DNA from: Thermoplasmata archaeon
GTDB taxonomy: Archaea; Thermoplasmatota; Thermoplasmata; Lutacidiplasmatales; UBA184
Length of the DNA stretch: 64,000 nucleotides
Direction: 5' to 3'
NCBI GenBank assembly: GCA_021844945.1
Contig: JAKBSJ010000001.1
Location: 62,001-126,000 of the forward strand
A model generated the notes under the pieces. That model made no database searches. It saw nothing but the letters and a program-made list of their open reading frames with translations, and was not told where the DNA came from. A program made the position numbers and the translations under genes. This document shows, one piece after another, positions 35,961-44,782 of the stretch. Position 1 is the stretch's first letter; each line of letters begins with the position of its first letter.

Positions 35961-37390
35961 CAGCGGAACCCCCTCTCGAGGATAGAAACGGTCACCGACG
36001 ATCCCGTACCGGCGTGAGAGTGGATCGCCCCTCGCCGAGGGTTCTTGAGCTGGAGCGTTCCGTCCCCGAAGTGCTTGCGGATCGTTCCTTGGAGCTGCCA
36101 GAAGGCAAACACGCCTTGCATCAATCCGGTGGCCCCGACCGGATGACCGCAGGCGATGAGGCCTCCCGAGGGGTTGACCGGGATCGCTCCCGCGTTCGGG
36201 GTCGGGAACGGGTAGCGGATGTTCTTGAGGAACGGGTCACCCTGCTCCACGAACGAGTAGCCCTCGCCGTACCGGCAAAGTCCGAGGTCCTCGTACGTCT
36301 GTATCTCGCTCGAGGCGTAGGCGTCGTGCAGCTCGATGAAGTCGAGCTCCTTCTTCGGGTCCGTGATGCCGGCCATGCGGTACGCTTCGATCCCCGCCGC
36401 GCGACCCGCGCGGAAGGAGTGGACGCCCGGATAGGGCAGCCCCTCGTAGTCCGAGGCCTTCTCGCGAGGCAGCAGCGGGACGGTACCGAAGGGCCGGTCC
36501 GCGAGACGCATCGTGTCCGTGCCGGTCCCGACGCCGATGATGCGCACGGGCTTGTCGGTGAACTCGCGTGCGCGCCGCTCGTCGCAAAGGATCGCCACCG
36601 CCGCGCCGTCGCTCATCGTACAAATCTGCTCGCGCGTCAATGGGTAGCTGATCATCTCGGAGTTCAGCACATCGTCCACGGTGAGCTGCTTCGGATACTG
36701 GGCATAGGGATTGTGCATCGCGTTGAGGTGGTTCTTGACCGAGACAAGGCTCATGATGCGCTGGCCCTCGGCAATCGCCCTGCGCTGGGCTTCGCGTTCG
36801 TCGGTGATGTGGGCGAAACGGGTCAGCCGCAGGTACTGGTAGATGTGTCGAATGACCATCAATGCGTAGTATCCCGTGTAAAAGCCTCCGAGGGGGAAAT
36901 CGAAGTTCGTGTCCGAGGCGAGTGCGATGAATTCGTTTCCCTTCCACGTGGCGACCCGGCTCATCGTCTCGTAGCCGGCCGCCAGGCAGACGTCCATCCG
37001 TCCGCTGGCGATCGCTTCGTAGGCCGCCTGGAAGCACTCGCCTCCGGTCGCGCCTCCCCATTCGATACGGACCGAGCCCTTCGGGTTCATCCCCAGATAG
37101 TCCTGCACCATGCTGGCGGCCTTGAGCTGCCGAGAGAAGTGATCGGAGAAGTACGAGATACGGGTCCCATCGATCCGGTCTTTGGTCAGGTTCGGGATTC
37201 CTTTGAGCGCGTAATCGTAGGCGCGCTTGACCATGAGGCGGAAGTCCATCGCCGGGTGGGCCTTCGCGAACTTCGTGACCCCTCCGGTGACCATGTAGAC
37301 CTTCCGGCCCGAGGCTCCCGTCCGAGGGCGAGTCACGCGTCTTCGAGGGCGCGGTCGCGCGTGCGCGGTTCGTTTCGAGCGAGCGGGCAT
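35960..37390 (-). CDS. Thiolase-family acyl-CoA acetyltransferase
   Basis: The 476-residue thiolase carries the nucleophilic cysteine in GGATGGECFQAA near residue 125 and the C-terminal His in GLIACGHPVGATG. ELHDAYASSE, GGFYTGYYALM and a long middle insertion place it with archaeal/SCP2-type thiolases rather than bacterial biosynthetic ones. Together with the DUF35 gene that follows it probably condenses acetyl-CoA for mevalonate synthesis. ATG 37390 is followed by a 25-residue Arg/Pro-rich leader before RKVYMVTGG. The frame stays open upstream for another 460 bases. Confidence 0.87.
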   Translation of the reverse strand: MPARSKRTAHARPRPRRRVTRPRTGASGRKVYMVTGGVTKFAKAHPAMDFRLMVKRAYDYALKGIPNLTKDRIDGTRISYFSDHFSRQLKAASMVQDYLGMNPKGSVRIEWGGATGGECFQAAYEAIASGRMDVCLAAGYETMSRVATWKGNEFIALASDTNFDFPLGGFYTGYYALMVIRHIYQYLRLTRFAHITDEREAQRRAIAEGQRIMSLVSVKNHLNAMHNPYAQYPKQLTVDDVLNSEMISYPLTREQICTMSDGAAVAILCDERRAREFTDKPVRIIGVGTGTDTMRLADRPFGTVPLLPREKASDYEGLPYPGVHSFRAGRAAGIEAYRMAGITDPKKELDFIELHDAYASSEIQTYEDLGLCRYGEGYSFVEQGDPFLKNIRYPFPTPNAGAIPVNPSGGLIACGHPVGATGLMQGVFAFWQLQGTIRKHFGDGTLQLKNPRRGAIHSHAGTGSSVTVSILERGFR

Positions 37391-37855
37391 TCTTCCTTCC
37401 TCGCGGCGCGCGAAGTACGTCCCGCTCTTAGCGATGCCGGGAAGCGACGATCCTGAGAACGTCCAAGGGAATCCTCCTCGGATCTGGCGGCAATCCCGTT
37501 CGAGCGCCCGTCGGAAACGACCCCACGTGGCACGCGGGTTCCGATCCACCTGAGCCTTCGAGAGCCGGGGGATCGCGATGCTGTGAAACCGAGGTCGAAA
37601 GCGCAGGTCGAGGGGCGTACGCTCCGCCCCGATCGGGGTCCGCACGTATTCCACCGAGTAATCCCGTCGATTGCCGCGGCGCTCCGCAGGCCATCGCTTC
37701 AGAGGGCGGAGGTCGGCGGTCACCCGGCTCCCCGTCCATCCGGGCCGGTCCTCCTCTAGGTCCTCGAAGGCGATCCGGCGCTTCGACCATGAGATGATCT
37801 TGCGTTCGTACCGACCCTCCTCCTTCTTCGCGTCGTCGGGTCGGAAGTCCGTGCA
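37391..37855 (-). pseudogene. Coding-like segment in frame upstream of the thiolase, start unresolved
   Basis: From 37855 down to the thiolase start one minus-strand frame is open and has the composition of a real protein: FRPDDAKKEEGRYERKIISW, RRIAFEDLEEDRPGWTG, then RDYSVEYVRTPIGAERTP and FRRALERDCRQI. Third codon positions are mostly G or C. A TAG at 37856-37858 cuts it off from a further upstream run (YRIQVEFDLPLPHADR). The only usual start codon before the thiolase is GTG 37723. No stop separates it from the thiolase. It may be a broken gene, or a gene missing its start by a mutation. I do not recognise the family. Confidence 0.45.
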
Positions 37856-38061
37856 CTATCGATCGGCGTGCGGGAGCGGCAGGTCGAATTCAACCTGTAT
37901 ACGATAGGCGGACGGCGACCGGGTGGCTGGTTCGCTCGGCGGCATGTGGGCGGGGGTGAGGGCCCGCGGGGGACCTGGCGACCGAGGTTCGGCTCGACGG
38001 CACGGTCTCGTGAAGTCCGCCTCACCGATGCCGTATTGAACCACAAACTCGTGACTCGTTC

Positions 38062-39021
38062 GTGCCGCTCCCGCCACAACCTCGACACATCCTATCGGTC
38101 CTGGATTATGCCGACGATCTCCCCCAAATCCTTCGACGCGGAGTCGAGCTCAAGGCCGAGCGCCGGCGCGGGCGCAGCCCCCCCGTGCTGAAGGGGAAGA
38201 CCCTTGCCCTGATCTTCGAGAAGTCCTCGACCCGGACGCGGACCTCATTCGAGGTAGGTGCGCATGATCTCGGGGGCCAGTCACTCTACCTGTCCTCCAA
38301 AGACCTTCAGCTCGGACGCGGAGAGACGATTGCCGACACCGCGCGCGTCCTCTCCCGGTTCGTGGACGTGATCGGTTACCGGGCCTACCGCCACTCCGAC
38401 GTGACGGAGCTGGCTCGGTGGGCCTCGATCCCGGTCATCAACGCTCTCGATGACCTCGAGCACCCGTGCCAGATTGCCGCGGACCTCCTTACCCTGCACG
38501 AACGGTGGGGCGGGAAGTTCAAAGGACGAAGGTTGGCGTTCATCGGGGACGGCAACAACGTCCTGCATTCGCTCCTGCTCGGAGCCGCGAGCGTGGGGCT
38601 CGATATCGCCGCCGCGACACCCCGAGATTATGGACCGCGCCCCGACATCGTGGCCGCGGCGAGAGAACGGGCCAAGGAATCGGGCTCGGCCATCGATCTC
38701 ACCGACGATCCGAAGACCGCGGCCAAGGGTGCCGACGCCATCTACACCGACGTCTGGGTGTCGATGGGCGAAGAAGCCGAGGCCGCCCAGCGTGAAGGGG
38801 CCTTCAAGGGTTACCAAGTAAACGACGCGTTGCTGGATCTCGGCAAGCCCGGGGTCTTTGCGATGCACGATCTCCCCGCCCATCGCGGCCAAGAGATCAC
38901 CGACGCCGTCATGGACGGAACGCGACAGGCGATATGGGACCAAGCCGAGAACCGCTTGCACGCCCAGAAGGCGCTCATCGAGTGGATCTTTCGCCCGGCG
39001 CGGGCGACGTCCCGCCGCTAG
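38062..39021 (+). CDS. argF: Ornithine carbamoyltransferase
   Basis: ArgF makes citrulline from ornithine and carbamoyl phosphate. The 319-residue chain starts at GTG 38062 and contains the carbamoyl phosphate loop KSSTRTRTSFEV near residue 53, HPCQIAADLLT near 133, FIGDGNNVLHS near 155, and the ornithine-specific SMG loop VWVSMGEEAEA near 231. The usual HCLPAHR motif reads HDLPAHRG: Asp270 (codon at 38869) replaces the Cys that normally contacts ornithine. Everything else supports ArgF over aspartate or other transcarbamoylases. Stop shares CTAG with MBF1. Confidence 0.92.
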   Translation: MPLPPQPRHILSVLDYADDLPQILRRGVELKAERRRGRSPPVLKGKTLALIFEKSSTRTRTSFEVGAHDLGGQSLYLSSKDLQLGRGETIADTARVLSRFVDVIGYRAYRHSDVTELARWASIPVINALDDLEHPCQIAADLLTLHERWGGKFKGRRLAFIGDGNNVLHSLLLGAASVGLDIAAATPRDYGPRPDIVAAARERAKESGSAIDLTDDPKTAAKGADAIYTDVWVSMGEEAEAAQREGAFKGYQVNDALLDLGKPGVFAMHDLPAHRGQEITDAVMDGTRQAIWDQAENRLHAQKALIEWIFRPARATSRR

Positions 39022-39464
39022 GAGCTCCTTTCGGGGTCGGCCCGCAGTCGGATACCGAGATGGTGCTCGAGCTTGCGGACGAGCGCATCCGTAGGGTGGA
39101 AGTTCCCTGACTCGAGCTTGAGCACGAGGGAACGCTTCTCGTTGAGGCGCTTCGCGAGATCGTCCGGGGTCCACTGGCGGCTCTCCCGGGCGGTGCGGAT
39201 GCGCCGACCCCAGTCCGGGGCGAGCTCCAGCTCGCCCATGTCCGAGAACACGTCTCGTTCGTCGCTGCGCCGGGTCGCCCCCCGCTGCGGGACAAGGCTC
39301 GCGGGGGGTCTCCGAAGCCCACCGCCCGCAACGATCACGGCCGCGGGAGGAGGGTCGAGCACGACACCGAATCGGGCACAGTCGGTACAGAGCAAGAGGA
39401 CGGATCCCTCGATTCGCGTCCGACTGGTGCGCTCCACATCCTTGCCGCACATCTCGCAGAGCAT
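39018..39464 (-). CDS. Multiprotein bridging factor 1-like transcription factor (zinc ribbon plus Cro-type HTH)
   Basis: The 148-residue protein has an N-terminal zinc ribbon (CEMCGKD near residue 3 and CTDCARF near 27), a linker of about 50 residues, and a Cro/C1-type helix-turn-helix (DWGRRIRTARESRQWTPDDL, then NEKRSLVLKLESG and LEHHLGIRL). This domain order is that of archaeal MBF1, which has been linked to translation and transcription. It converges on argF with a shared CTAG stop. An unknown gene ends three bases upstream of its ATG. Confidence 0.9.
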   Translation of the reverse strand: MLCEMCGKDVERTSRTRIEGSVLLLCTDCARFGVVLDPPPAAVIVAGGGLRRPPASLVPQRGATRRSDERDVFSDMGELELAPDWGRRIRTARESRQWTPDDLAKRLNEKRSLVLKLESGNFHPTDALVRKLEHHLGIRLRADPERSS

Positions 39465-39466
39465 CG

Positions 39467-39979
39467 CTACCGGCTCCGGGGAGGTGAGAGTTCGGCGGCG
39501 CGGTCCAGGGTGCGCGCGCGAACGTTCCGCTCGCGTTCTGCCAACGGTCGCCCTGCGTCGTCGGGGGTCAAGATGACCCCTGGCAGGAGGCGAGGCTTCT
39601 TATCGGAACCGACGGCGATCTTTGCGAGGAACGCATCGTCCATCCGGCTCGGGAACCGCCCGCACCCGGATCCGGCTCGGATCCCGGGTCCCATTGAACC
39701 CCGTCCGGAGGAGAAGGCGGCCGCGTAGGGAGATATGGAGTCGACAGCGAATCCCCCCACGGTGCGGTCGCGGGAATCCCATCTCCCGTTCACGCCCCGG
39801 ACCCGGGAGTCTCGCGGTGCATGGGTGGGAGCCCCGCACTCGGCACGGCCGGCGGTACAGCCATCGAAGAACGAGCCCAGCTCGTGGCGATCGCCGCAGG
39901 GGAGGCATCGCGGCATCCGCACCCGAAGTACGGGCGACGATCCTTCGACGATTCCGGTGGTCACGGTCTGCAACGCCAC
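39467..39979 (-). CDS. Hypothetical protein upstream of MBF1
   Basis: The 170-codon frame from GTG 39979 ends two bases before MBF1, as in an operon. Its C-terminal part from ATG 39643 (FLAKIAVGSDKKPRLLPGVI, GRPLAERERNVRARTLDRAA) looks like a real short helical protein of about 58 residues. The N-terminal part has a cysteine cluster (MPRCLPCGDRHELGSF, CTAGRAEC) but also Arg/Ser-rich runs. The short version is the safer reading. A competing plus-strand frame (39821-40051) overlaps the N-terminal part. Confidence 0.4.
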   Translation of the reverse strand: MALQTVTTGIVEGSSPVLRVRMPRCLPCGDRHELGSFFDGCTAGRAECGAPTHAPRDSRVRGVNGRWDSRDRTVGGFAVDSISPYAAAFSSGRGSMGPGIRAGSGCGRFPSRMDDAFLAKIAVGSDKKPRLLPGVILTPDDAGRPLAERERNVRARTLDRAAELSPPRSR

Positions 39980-40165
39980 GAGGTGATCCGCGCTCTTCGG
40001 GAGGCTACGGGAGATTTGAGCGCGTCGGCGCGCGGGTCCGACCCCCCGTAACCGCAGCGCGGGCTACGCACGCCGTTCGAGAACCGATGCGCAGAGCGCG
40101 ATCCCGGTAGGGAGCACGATAGCGGCCGACCGTCTCCGTCAGTATCGGGCCACCTGCTCAACAAG

Positions 40166-40178
40166 TCCTATATAGGGG
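40166..40178 (+). promoter_or_regulatory. TATA box of the EF-1A operon
   Basis: CCTATATAGG is a near-perfect TATA box about 40 bases before ATG 40212, giving a predicted leader of about 15 bases. Confidence 0.75.
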
Positions 40179-40211
40179 GACCTTTTGAGCGCGCCCGGAA
40201 GGAACACCCCA

Positions 40212-41492
40212 ATGGCAACCAAGCCCCACCTGAACATTGTCTTCATCGGCCACGTGGACCACGGAAAGTCGACGACCGTGGGTCGCCTGCTCTTGGACAC
40301 GGGGTACATCCGCCAGGAAGAGATCGACAAGTTCCGTGCCGAGGCCGAGGCGAAGGGCAAGGCAACGTTCGAATTCGCTTGGGTCATGGACGACCTCAAG
40401 GAGGAGCGCGAGCGCGGGGTCACGATCGACATCGCGCACCGGCGCTTTGACACCCAGAAGTACTACTTCACGATCATCGACGCGCCGGGGCACCGTGACT
40501 TCGTCAAAAACATGATCACGGGGACGAGCCAGGCCGACGCGGCCGTGCTCGTCTGTTCGGCTGCGGAAGGGGTCCAGGAGCAGACCAAGGAGCACATCTT
40601 CCTGTCCCGCACGCTCGGGGTCACGCAGTTGATCTGCGCGATCAACAAGATGGACCGCCAGGAGGTCAACTACTCCGAGGCGAAGTTCAACGAGCTTAAG
40701 GAGGAGCTGACGAAGCTCCTGAAGAACGTCGGGTACAAGGTCGCCGAGCAGGTGGTATTCGTCCCGATCTCCGCCTTCAAGGACGACAACATCAACAGGG
40801 CGAGCCCGAACATGCCTTGGTTCAAGGGCCCGACGCTCCTCCAGGCGCTGGACAACCTCAAGGTCCCCGAGAAGCCGACCGACAAGCCCCTGCGACTCCC
40901 GATCCAGGACGTCTACACGATCACGGGGATCGGGACGGTGCCCGTCGGCCGCGTCGAGACCGGCAAGGTCAAGGTCGGCGACAAGATCATCTTCATGCCC
41001 GGCGGCAAATCCGGTGAAGTGAAGTCGATCGAGATGCACCACGAGACCGTAGCCGAAGCTCAGCCGGGCGACAACATCGGGTTCAATGTCCGGGGCATCG
41101 ACAAGAACGACATCCACCGCGGCGAAGTGGCGGGCCCGGCGTCCAATCCCCCGACGGTCGTGGAGAGCTTCACGGCCAACATCCAGGTCCTGAACCATCC
41201 CAGCGTGATCACCGCCGGCTACACGCCGGTCTTCCATGCGCACACCGCCCAAGTCGCGTGCGAGTTCACGAAGCTCGTCCGCCGTCTCGACCCGAAGACC
41301 GGACAGACCGCGGAAGAGAACCCGCAGACCCTCAAGACGGGAGACGCGGCGGTGGTGGAGATCACCCCGAAGCGCCCGCTGGTCATCGAGCGGTACAAGG
41401 AGTTCCCCCAGCTCGGTCGCTTCGCCGTCCGCGACATGGGTCAGACGGTCGCCGCGGGCGTCGTCACCGACCTCAAGAAGCGCGCCGCGTAG
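40212..41492 (+). CDS. tuf: Translation elongation factor 1-alpha (aEF1A)
   Basis: EF-1A brings aminoacyl-tRNA to the ribosome. The 426-residue protein has all GTPase motifs: GHVDHGKST (G1), RGVTIDIAH (G2), DAPGHRDF (G3), NKMD (G4) and PISAF (G5), then domains II and III including [15 protein letters not shown] 40212 starts the standard [18 protein letters not shown]; upstream TTG 40185 is rejected. A strong TATA box precedes it, and ribosomal protein S10 follows 53 bases after the stop, the conserved archaeal pairing. Confidence 0.98.
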   Translation: MATKPHLNIVFIGHVDHGKSTTVGRLLLDTGYIRQEEIDKFRAEAEAKGKATFEFAWVMDDLKEERERGVTIDIAHRRFDTQKYYFTIIDAPGHRDFVKNMITGTSQADAAVLVCSAAEGVQEQTKEHIFLSRTLGVTQLICAINKMDRQEVNYSEAKFNELKEELTKLLKNVGYKVAEQVVFVPISAFKDDNINRASPNMPWFKGPTLLQALDNLKVPEKPTDKPLRLPIQDVYTITGIGTVPVGRVETGKVKVGDKIIFMPGGKSGEVKSIEMHHETVAEAQPGDNIGFNVRGIDKNDIHRGEVAGPASNPPTVVESFTANIQVLNHPSVITAGYTPVFHAHTAQVACEFTKLVRRLDPKTGQTAEENPQTLKTGDAAVVEITPKRPLVIERYKEFPQLGRFAVRDMGQTVAAGVVTDLKKRAA

Positions 41493-41545
41493 GGCATCGC
41501 TAAGGGCACCCGCGACTTGGATCTCGGAAGAGGGTGGTTCGACCG

Positions 41546-41857
41546 ATGCCGCAAGTAGCGCGTATCTCGCTGAGCGGCACCGAGTCAAAGAAGGTCGACT
41601 CGATCTGCAAGCAGATCCGAGAGATCTCGCAGAAGACCGGTGTTCGGATCTCGGGCCCGATCCCCCTCCCGACCAAGAGGCTCAAGGTGCCGGTCCGTAA
41701 AGGGCCGGACGGCGGAGGGACCAGCACGATCGACCACTGGGAGATGCGGATCCATAAGCGCCTGATCGACATTGACGCCGACGAGCGCGCCTTGCGCCAG
41801 GTCATGCGCATCCAGGTGCCGGACGGTGTCAACATCGAGATCGTCCTGACGAGCTAG
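41546..41857 (+). CDS. rps10: 30S ribosomal protein S10
   Basis: The 103-residue protein has the conserved S10 core: [41 protein letters not shown], and the C-terminal [18 protein letters not shown]. It binds the head of the small subunit. It follows EF-1A in the same direction, as in most archaea, and shares its promoter. ATG 41546 is selected over GTG 41534, since family members begin at about that residue. The stop is followed 11 bases later by the decarboxylase gene, so the transcript may continue. Confidence 0.97.
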   Translation: MPQVARISLSGTESKKVDSICKQIREISQKTGVRISGPIPLPTKRLKVPVRKGPDGGGTSTIDHWEMRIHKRLIDIDADERALRQVMRIQVPDGVNIEIVLTS

Positions 41858-41868
41858 TCGCGCGGCGT

Positions 41869-42486
41869 ATGTTCGCGCCGGGATCCGGCCGCTATCTGGC
41901 GGTCGGTTTCGTGCTCGTGGCGATCGCCTTTGCGGCGTGCCTTGCGCTCCGAGCGTTCCTCGACCTGATTCCCGTCGCCGTCGTGCTGGGTCTCGTGGCC
42001 TTTCTCGCCGCCTTCTTCCGAGATCCGGAGCGCGCTCCCGGTCCGGGGATCGTCAGCCCTGCGGATGGAAGGGTGTGCGTCGTCCTCCGGGAGGATGCGC
42101 GCTGGCGCATCGCCGTCTTCATGAACGTCACCGACGTTCACGTGAACCGTATCCCGATTGAAGGGACGGTACGCGCGACGCGCGACTCGGGGAGCGGATT
42201 CCGGCCCGCCTACACTCCGGACGCGCAGCACAACTGCCAACGGGACTACGTGATCGACACCGTGCTCGGCGAGGTCGAGGTGGTCCAGATGACCGGGATC
42301 GTTGCTCGCCGGCTGGTGAGCTTCGTCCGGGTGGGGGACCATCTACCGAAGGGCCGGCGGTTCGGGATGATCGTGCTCGGCTCTCGGGTCGACGTTCTCT
42401 TACCCGCCGACCGCGTCCGGCCCACCGTGCGGGTCGGAGACCGGGTCTGGGCGGGCACGTCCCAGATCGCCGAGGTCGTCGGATGA
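41869..42486 (+). CDS. Archaetidylserine (phosphatidylserine-type) decarboxylase
   Basis: The 205-residue protein decarboxylates archaetidylserine to archaetidylethanolamine. It has two N-terminal membrane helices (about residues 8-26 and 30-48), then FFRDPER and SPADGRV, FMNVTDVHVNRIP near 85, and the self-cleavage site in IVLGSRVD near 168, where LGS gives the pyruvoyl group. Short length and motif set match the archaeal/group II proenzyme. It overlaps the synthase gene that follows (ATGA), so both membrane-lipid steps are co-translated. Confidence 0.9.
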   Translation: MFAPGSGRYLAVGFVLVAIAFAACLALRAFLDLIPVAVVLGLVAFLAAFFRDPERAPGPGIVSPADGRVCVVLREDARWRIAVFMNVTDVHVNRIPIEGTVRATRDSGSGFRPAYTPDAQHNCQRDYVIDTVLGEVEVVQMTGIVARRLVSFVRVGDHLPKGRRFGMIVLGSRVDVLLPADRVRPTVRVGDRVWAGTSQIAEVVG

Positions 42487-43244
42487 ACGGCTGGCGGATC
42501 TCCGCGAACCTCGCCACGCTCGCCAACGCGCTTGTCGGAGTCGGCGCCATCGCGTACCTCCTCCTCGGGAACCCCCTCTTCGCGATGCTCCTCATCGCGA
42601 TCGGCATCGGCTTCGATGGGCTCGACGGCATCCTCTCGCGCCGCAGCGGGATGGGAGGGTCGACGTTCGGTCGGATCGCGGACTCGATCGCGGACTCGGT
42701 CACCTTCGGCATCGCGCCCGCGCTCCTGATCGCCGACCACGCAAATCAAGGGAGCCTCTGGGGCTCGTATGCGGTCGTGGGATACGCGGTGGGGGCGCTC
42801 TATCTCGCGCTGGCCCTCACGCGACTCGTTCGGTTTACCGCCCATCACTACCGTCAGCCGGACTTCTTCGGAACGCCGACACCCATCGCTGCGCTCGTGA
42901 TCATTTGGTTCGGCGCGGCGTTCTACGTGCCGGCGTTCCTGACCGTTCAGCCTCTCGTCTTCTACGGCTTCGCGACCGTCTTCGCGCTCCTCATGGTCGC
43001 ACCGTGGGCCTATCCGAAGATGCGACGTGGGGCGCGCCTCCGCATCCCGATGGCGATCACGGGAGTCGCGGCCGCAGCGATGCTGGTCCCATTCCAGTTC
43101 CGCCCGGCCCCGGACTCGGCCGCGTACGCGGTCGCGCTCGCCGCTAGCGCGGTCATGGGCGCCGGCCTCTTCCTGTACTACGTGATCGGGCCGTTCACCC
43201 TGCCCCACCGCTCGCACGATCCTCCGTCCGCCGTGGTCCCATGA
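42483..43244 (+). CDS. CDP-alcohol phosphatidyltransferase, probable archaetidylserine synthase
   Basis: The 253-residue membrane enzyme has the CDP-alcohol transferase signature: DGLDGILSRR near residue 43, then FGRIADSIADSVTFGIAPALL with the two downstream Asp ligands. About eight membrane helices follow the amphipathic start. Adjacent decarboxylase and motif pattern (PssA type) support the transfer of serine to CDP-archaeol. It overlaps both neighbours by four bases, decarboxylase before and mptD after. Confidence 0.88.
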   Translation: MNGWRISANLATLANALVGVGAIAYLLLGNPLFAMLLIAIGIGFDGLDGILSRRSGMGGSTFGRIADSIADSVTFGIAPALLIADHANQGSLWGSYAVVGYAVGALYLALALTRLVRFTAHHYRQPDFFGTPTPIAALVIIWFGAAFYVPAFLTVQPLVFYGFATVFALLMVAPWAYPKMRRGARLRIPMAITGVAAAAMLVPFQFRPAPDSAAYAVALAASAVMGAGLFLYYVIGPFTLPHRSHDPPSAVVP

Positions 43245-43735
43245 AGATCCGAACCCGATCCCCCCTCGTGCTGTCGGTCCGAGAACGGCTGATGTTCGAG
43301 GCCGGGATCAAGCTCGGCGGGATCTTCCACCAATACCTGGGGACCCCCATCACGGCGCGCACCGCGCCCGGACTCGCGCGGGCGATCGAGTCGGCGGTCC
43401 GCCTCCAGCCCTACGTCGTCGGGGCCCGAGTGCGGATACGGCCCGAAGCCGGCGGACCGGTCGGCCGCGGAAGATACGCCTACCGCTACCTGACGGCTGA
43501 GATGCTCCATGTGACGGTCCACCTCGCCGATGGGCCGGTGCGGGTGACCGCGCGTCTTGCGCACCGGGCCGACCTGCGCTACCCGCTGATGAGCGTCGAT
43601 GCGGTGAAGGGCCCGCTCACTTTCGCTCCGCGATCGGCACGTAGCGCTGCTCGGGCGGTCCGACGTACGCGGCCGTCGGGCGGATCAACCGGAGGTCGTC
43701 GTACTCCTCGAGTACGTGCGCGGTCCAGCCGCTGA
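43241..43735 (+). CDS. mptD: Archaeal dihydroneopterin aldolase MptD
   Basis: MptD cleaves dihydroneopterin (or its phosphate) on the path to tetrahydromethanopterin or folate. The core includes ERLMFEAGIKLGGIFHQYLGTP near residue 15 and GRYAYRYLTAEMLHVTVHL near 75, both diagnostic. The family is usually about 115-120 residues; here it is 164, because the frame runs on for about 40 Arg/Ser-rich residues opposite the 3' end of citrate synthase (119-base convergent overlap). The added tail is unlikely to be functional. With FolD in this window it points to a working folate-type C1 pathway. Confidence 0.82.
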   Translation: MKIRTRSPLVLSVRERLMFEAGIKLGGIFHQYLGTPITARTAPGLARAIESAVRLQPYVVGARVRIRPEAGGPVGRGRYAYRYLTAEMLHVTVHLADGPVRVTARLAHRADLRYPLMSVDAVKGPLTFAPRSARSAARAVRRTRPSGGSTGGRRTPRVRARSSR

Positions 43736-44747
43736 CCCGGCTGGCGGCGAAGATCGGCGTGAAAAGGTCGTGCGGGATACCGAGCAGAGTGTAGATCGAC
43801 CCCGAGTACAGGTCGACGTTCGGGTAGAGCCCCTTTTCCTTCATGACGACCAGTTCGACCGCACGCAGCAGGTCGTAGTAGTGGAGGTCCTTCTTCTCCT
43901 CCCCGATCTTGCGCGACCACTCCCGTAGGACCGTGGCGCGAGGGTCCTCCACGCGATACACGCGGTGGCCGAAGCCCATGATCCTCTCGTGCTTGGCGAG
44001 CCGGGCCTGCACCACGGCCTCGGCCCGGTCGGGGGACGGGATCTCGTCGAGCAGCTCCATGACGCGCTCGTTCGCTCCCCCATGCAGCGGCCCCTTGAGC
44101 GTACCGATCGCGCTCGTCACCGCGCTGTAGAGGTCGCTGAGCGTAGAGGCGGTGACCCGTGCGGCAAACGTGGACGCGTTGAGCTCGTGGTCGGCGTGCA
44201 GGATGAGGGCGACGTCGATCGCGTTCACGTCGAGCGGGCTCGGCTCCGCGTTCAAGAGCGCGTAGAGGAGATACGCCGCGTGCGACAGCTCTGGGCGCGG
44301 CCGAATCGCCGGTAGTCCCGCGCGTCGGCGGTGGAAGTGCCCGAGGATGGTCGGGAGGGCCGCCGTGAGGCGCTGAGCCCCGCCGATCGAACTCGGCCCG
44401 GACTTGGTCTCTCCGGGCTCGAAGATCGCGAGGGCGCTGACCGTCGTGCGAAGGACGTCCATCGGGTTCGCGTCCTTCGGCATCCGATCGAGGATCTCGG
44501 TCACTTGGGGAGGCAGGGCTCGCAGGCCGGCGAACGTCGTGCGGAGACTGGCGAGCTCGGCGGCCGTGGGGAGGCGACCGTACCAGAGCAGGTAGGCAAC
44601 CTCCTCGAACGTTGACTGCGCCGCAAGGTCCCGGATGTCGTAGCCCCGATAGATGAGACGACCCTGCTTGCCGTCAATGAAGCAGATCCTCGATTCGAGC
44701 GCGACGACGTCCTGAAGCCCTCTTTGAACGACCGACTCGCTACCCAT
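43617..44747 (-). CDS. gltA: Citrate synthase
   Basis: The 376-residue enzyme condenses oxaloacetate with acetyl-CoA. Catalytic residues appear in ADHELNAS (His), LHGGANERVM (His), GFGHRVYR (His) and DLYSGSIY (Asp). The N terminus GLQDVVALESRICFIDGKQGR and short length identify the archaeal/Gram-positive type. It stands alone with the MFS gene starting upstream on the same strand. The mptD frame overlaps its last 119 bases in antisense. Confidence 0.96.
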   Translation of the reverse strand: MGSESVVQRGLQDVVALESRICFIDGKQGRLIYRGYDIRDLAAQSTFEEVAYLLWYGRLPTAAELASLRTTFAGLRALPPQVTEILDRMPKDANPMDVLRTTVSALAIFEPGETKSGPSSIGGAQRLTAALPTILGHFHRRRAGLPAIRPRPELSHAAYLLYALLNAEPSPLDVNAIDVALILHADHELNASTFAARVTASTLSDLYSAVTSAIGTLKGPLHGGANERVMELLDEIPSPDRAEAVVQARLAKHERIMGFGHRVYRVEDPRATVLREWSRKIGEEKKDLHYYDLLRAVELVVMKEKGLYPNVDLYSGSIYTLLGIPHDLFTPIFAASRVSGWTAHVLEEYDDLRLIRPTAAYVGPPEQRYVPIAERK

Positions 44748-44782
44748 GGTGCCCTCGTGGTGATCGGGCCAACCGAGCGACG

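Noticed and set aside
39821-40051. Small plus-strand frame before the EF-1A promoter
   Set aside because: It has a fairly natural composition (AIEERAQLVAIAAGEASRHP), but no promoter, and it overlaps a minus-strand frame that abuts MBF1. Evidence was not enough to list both.
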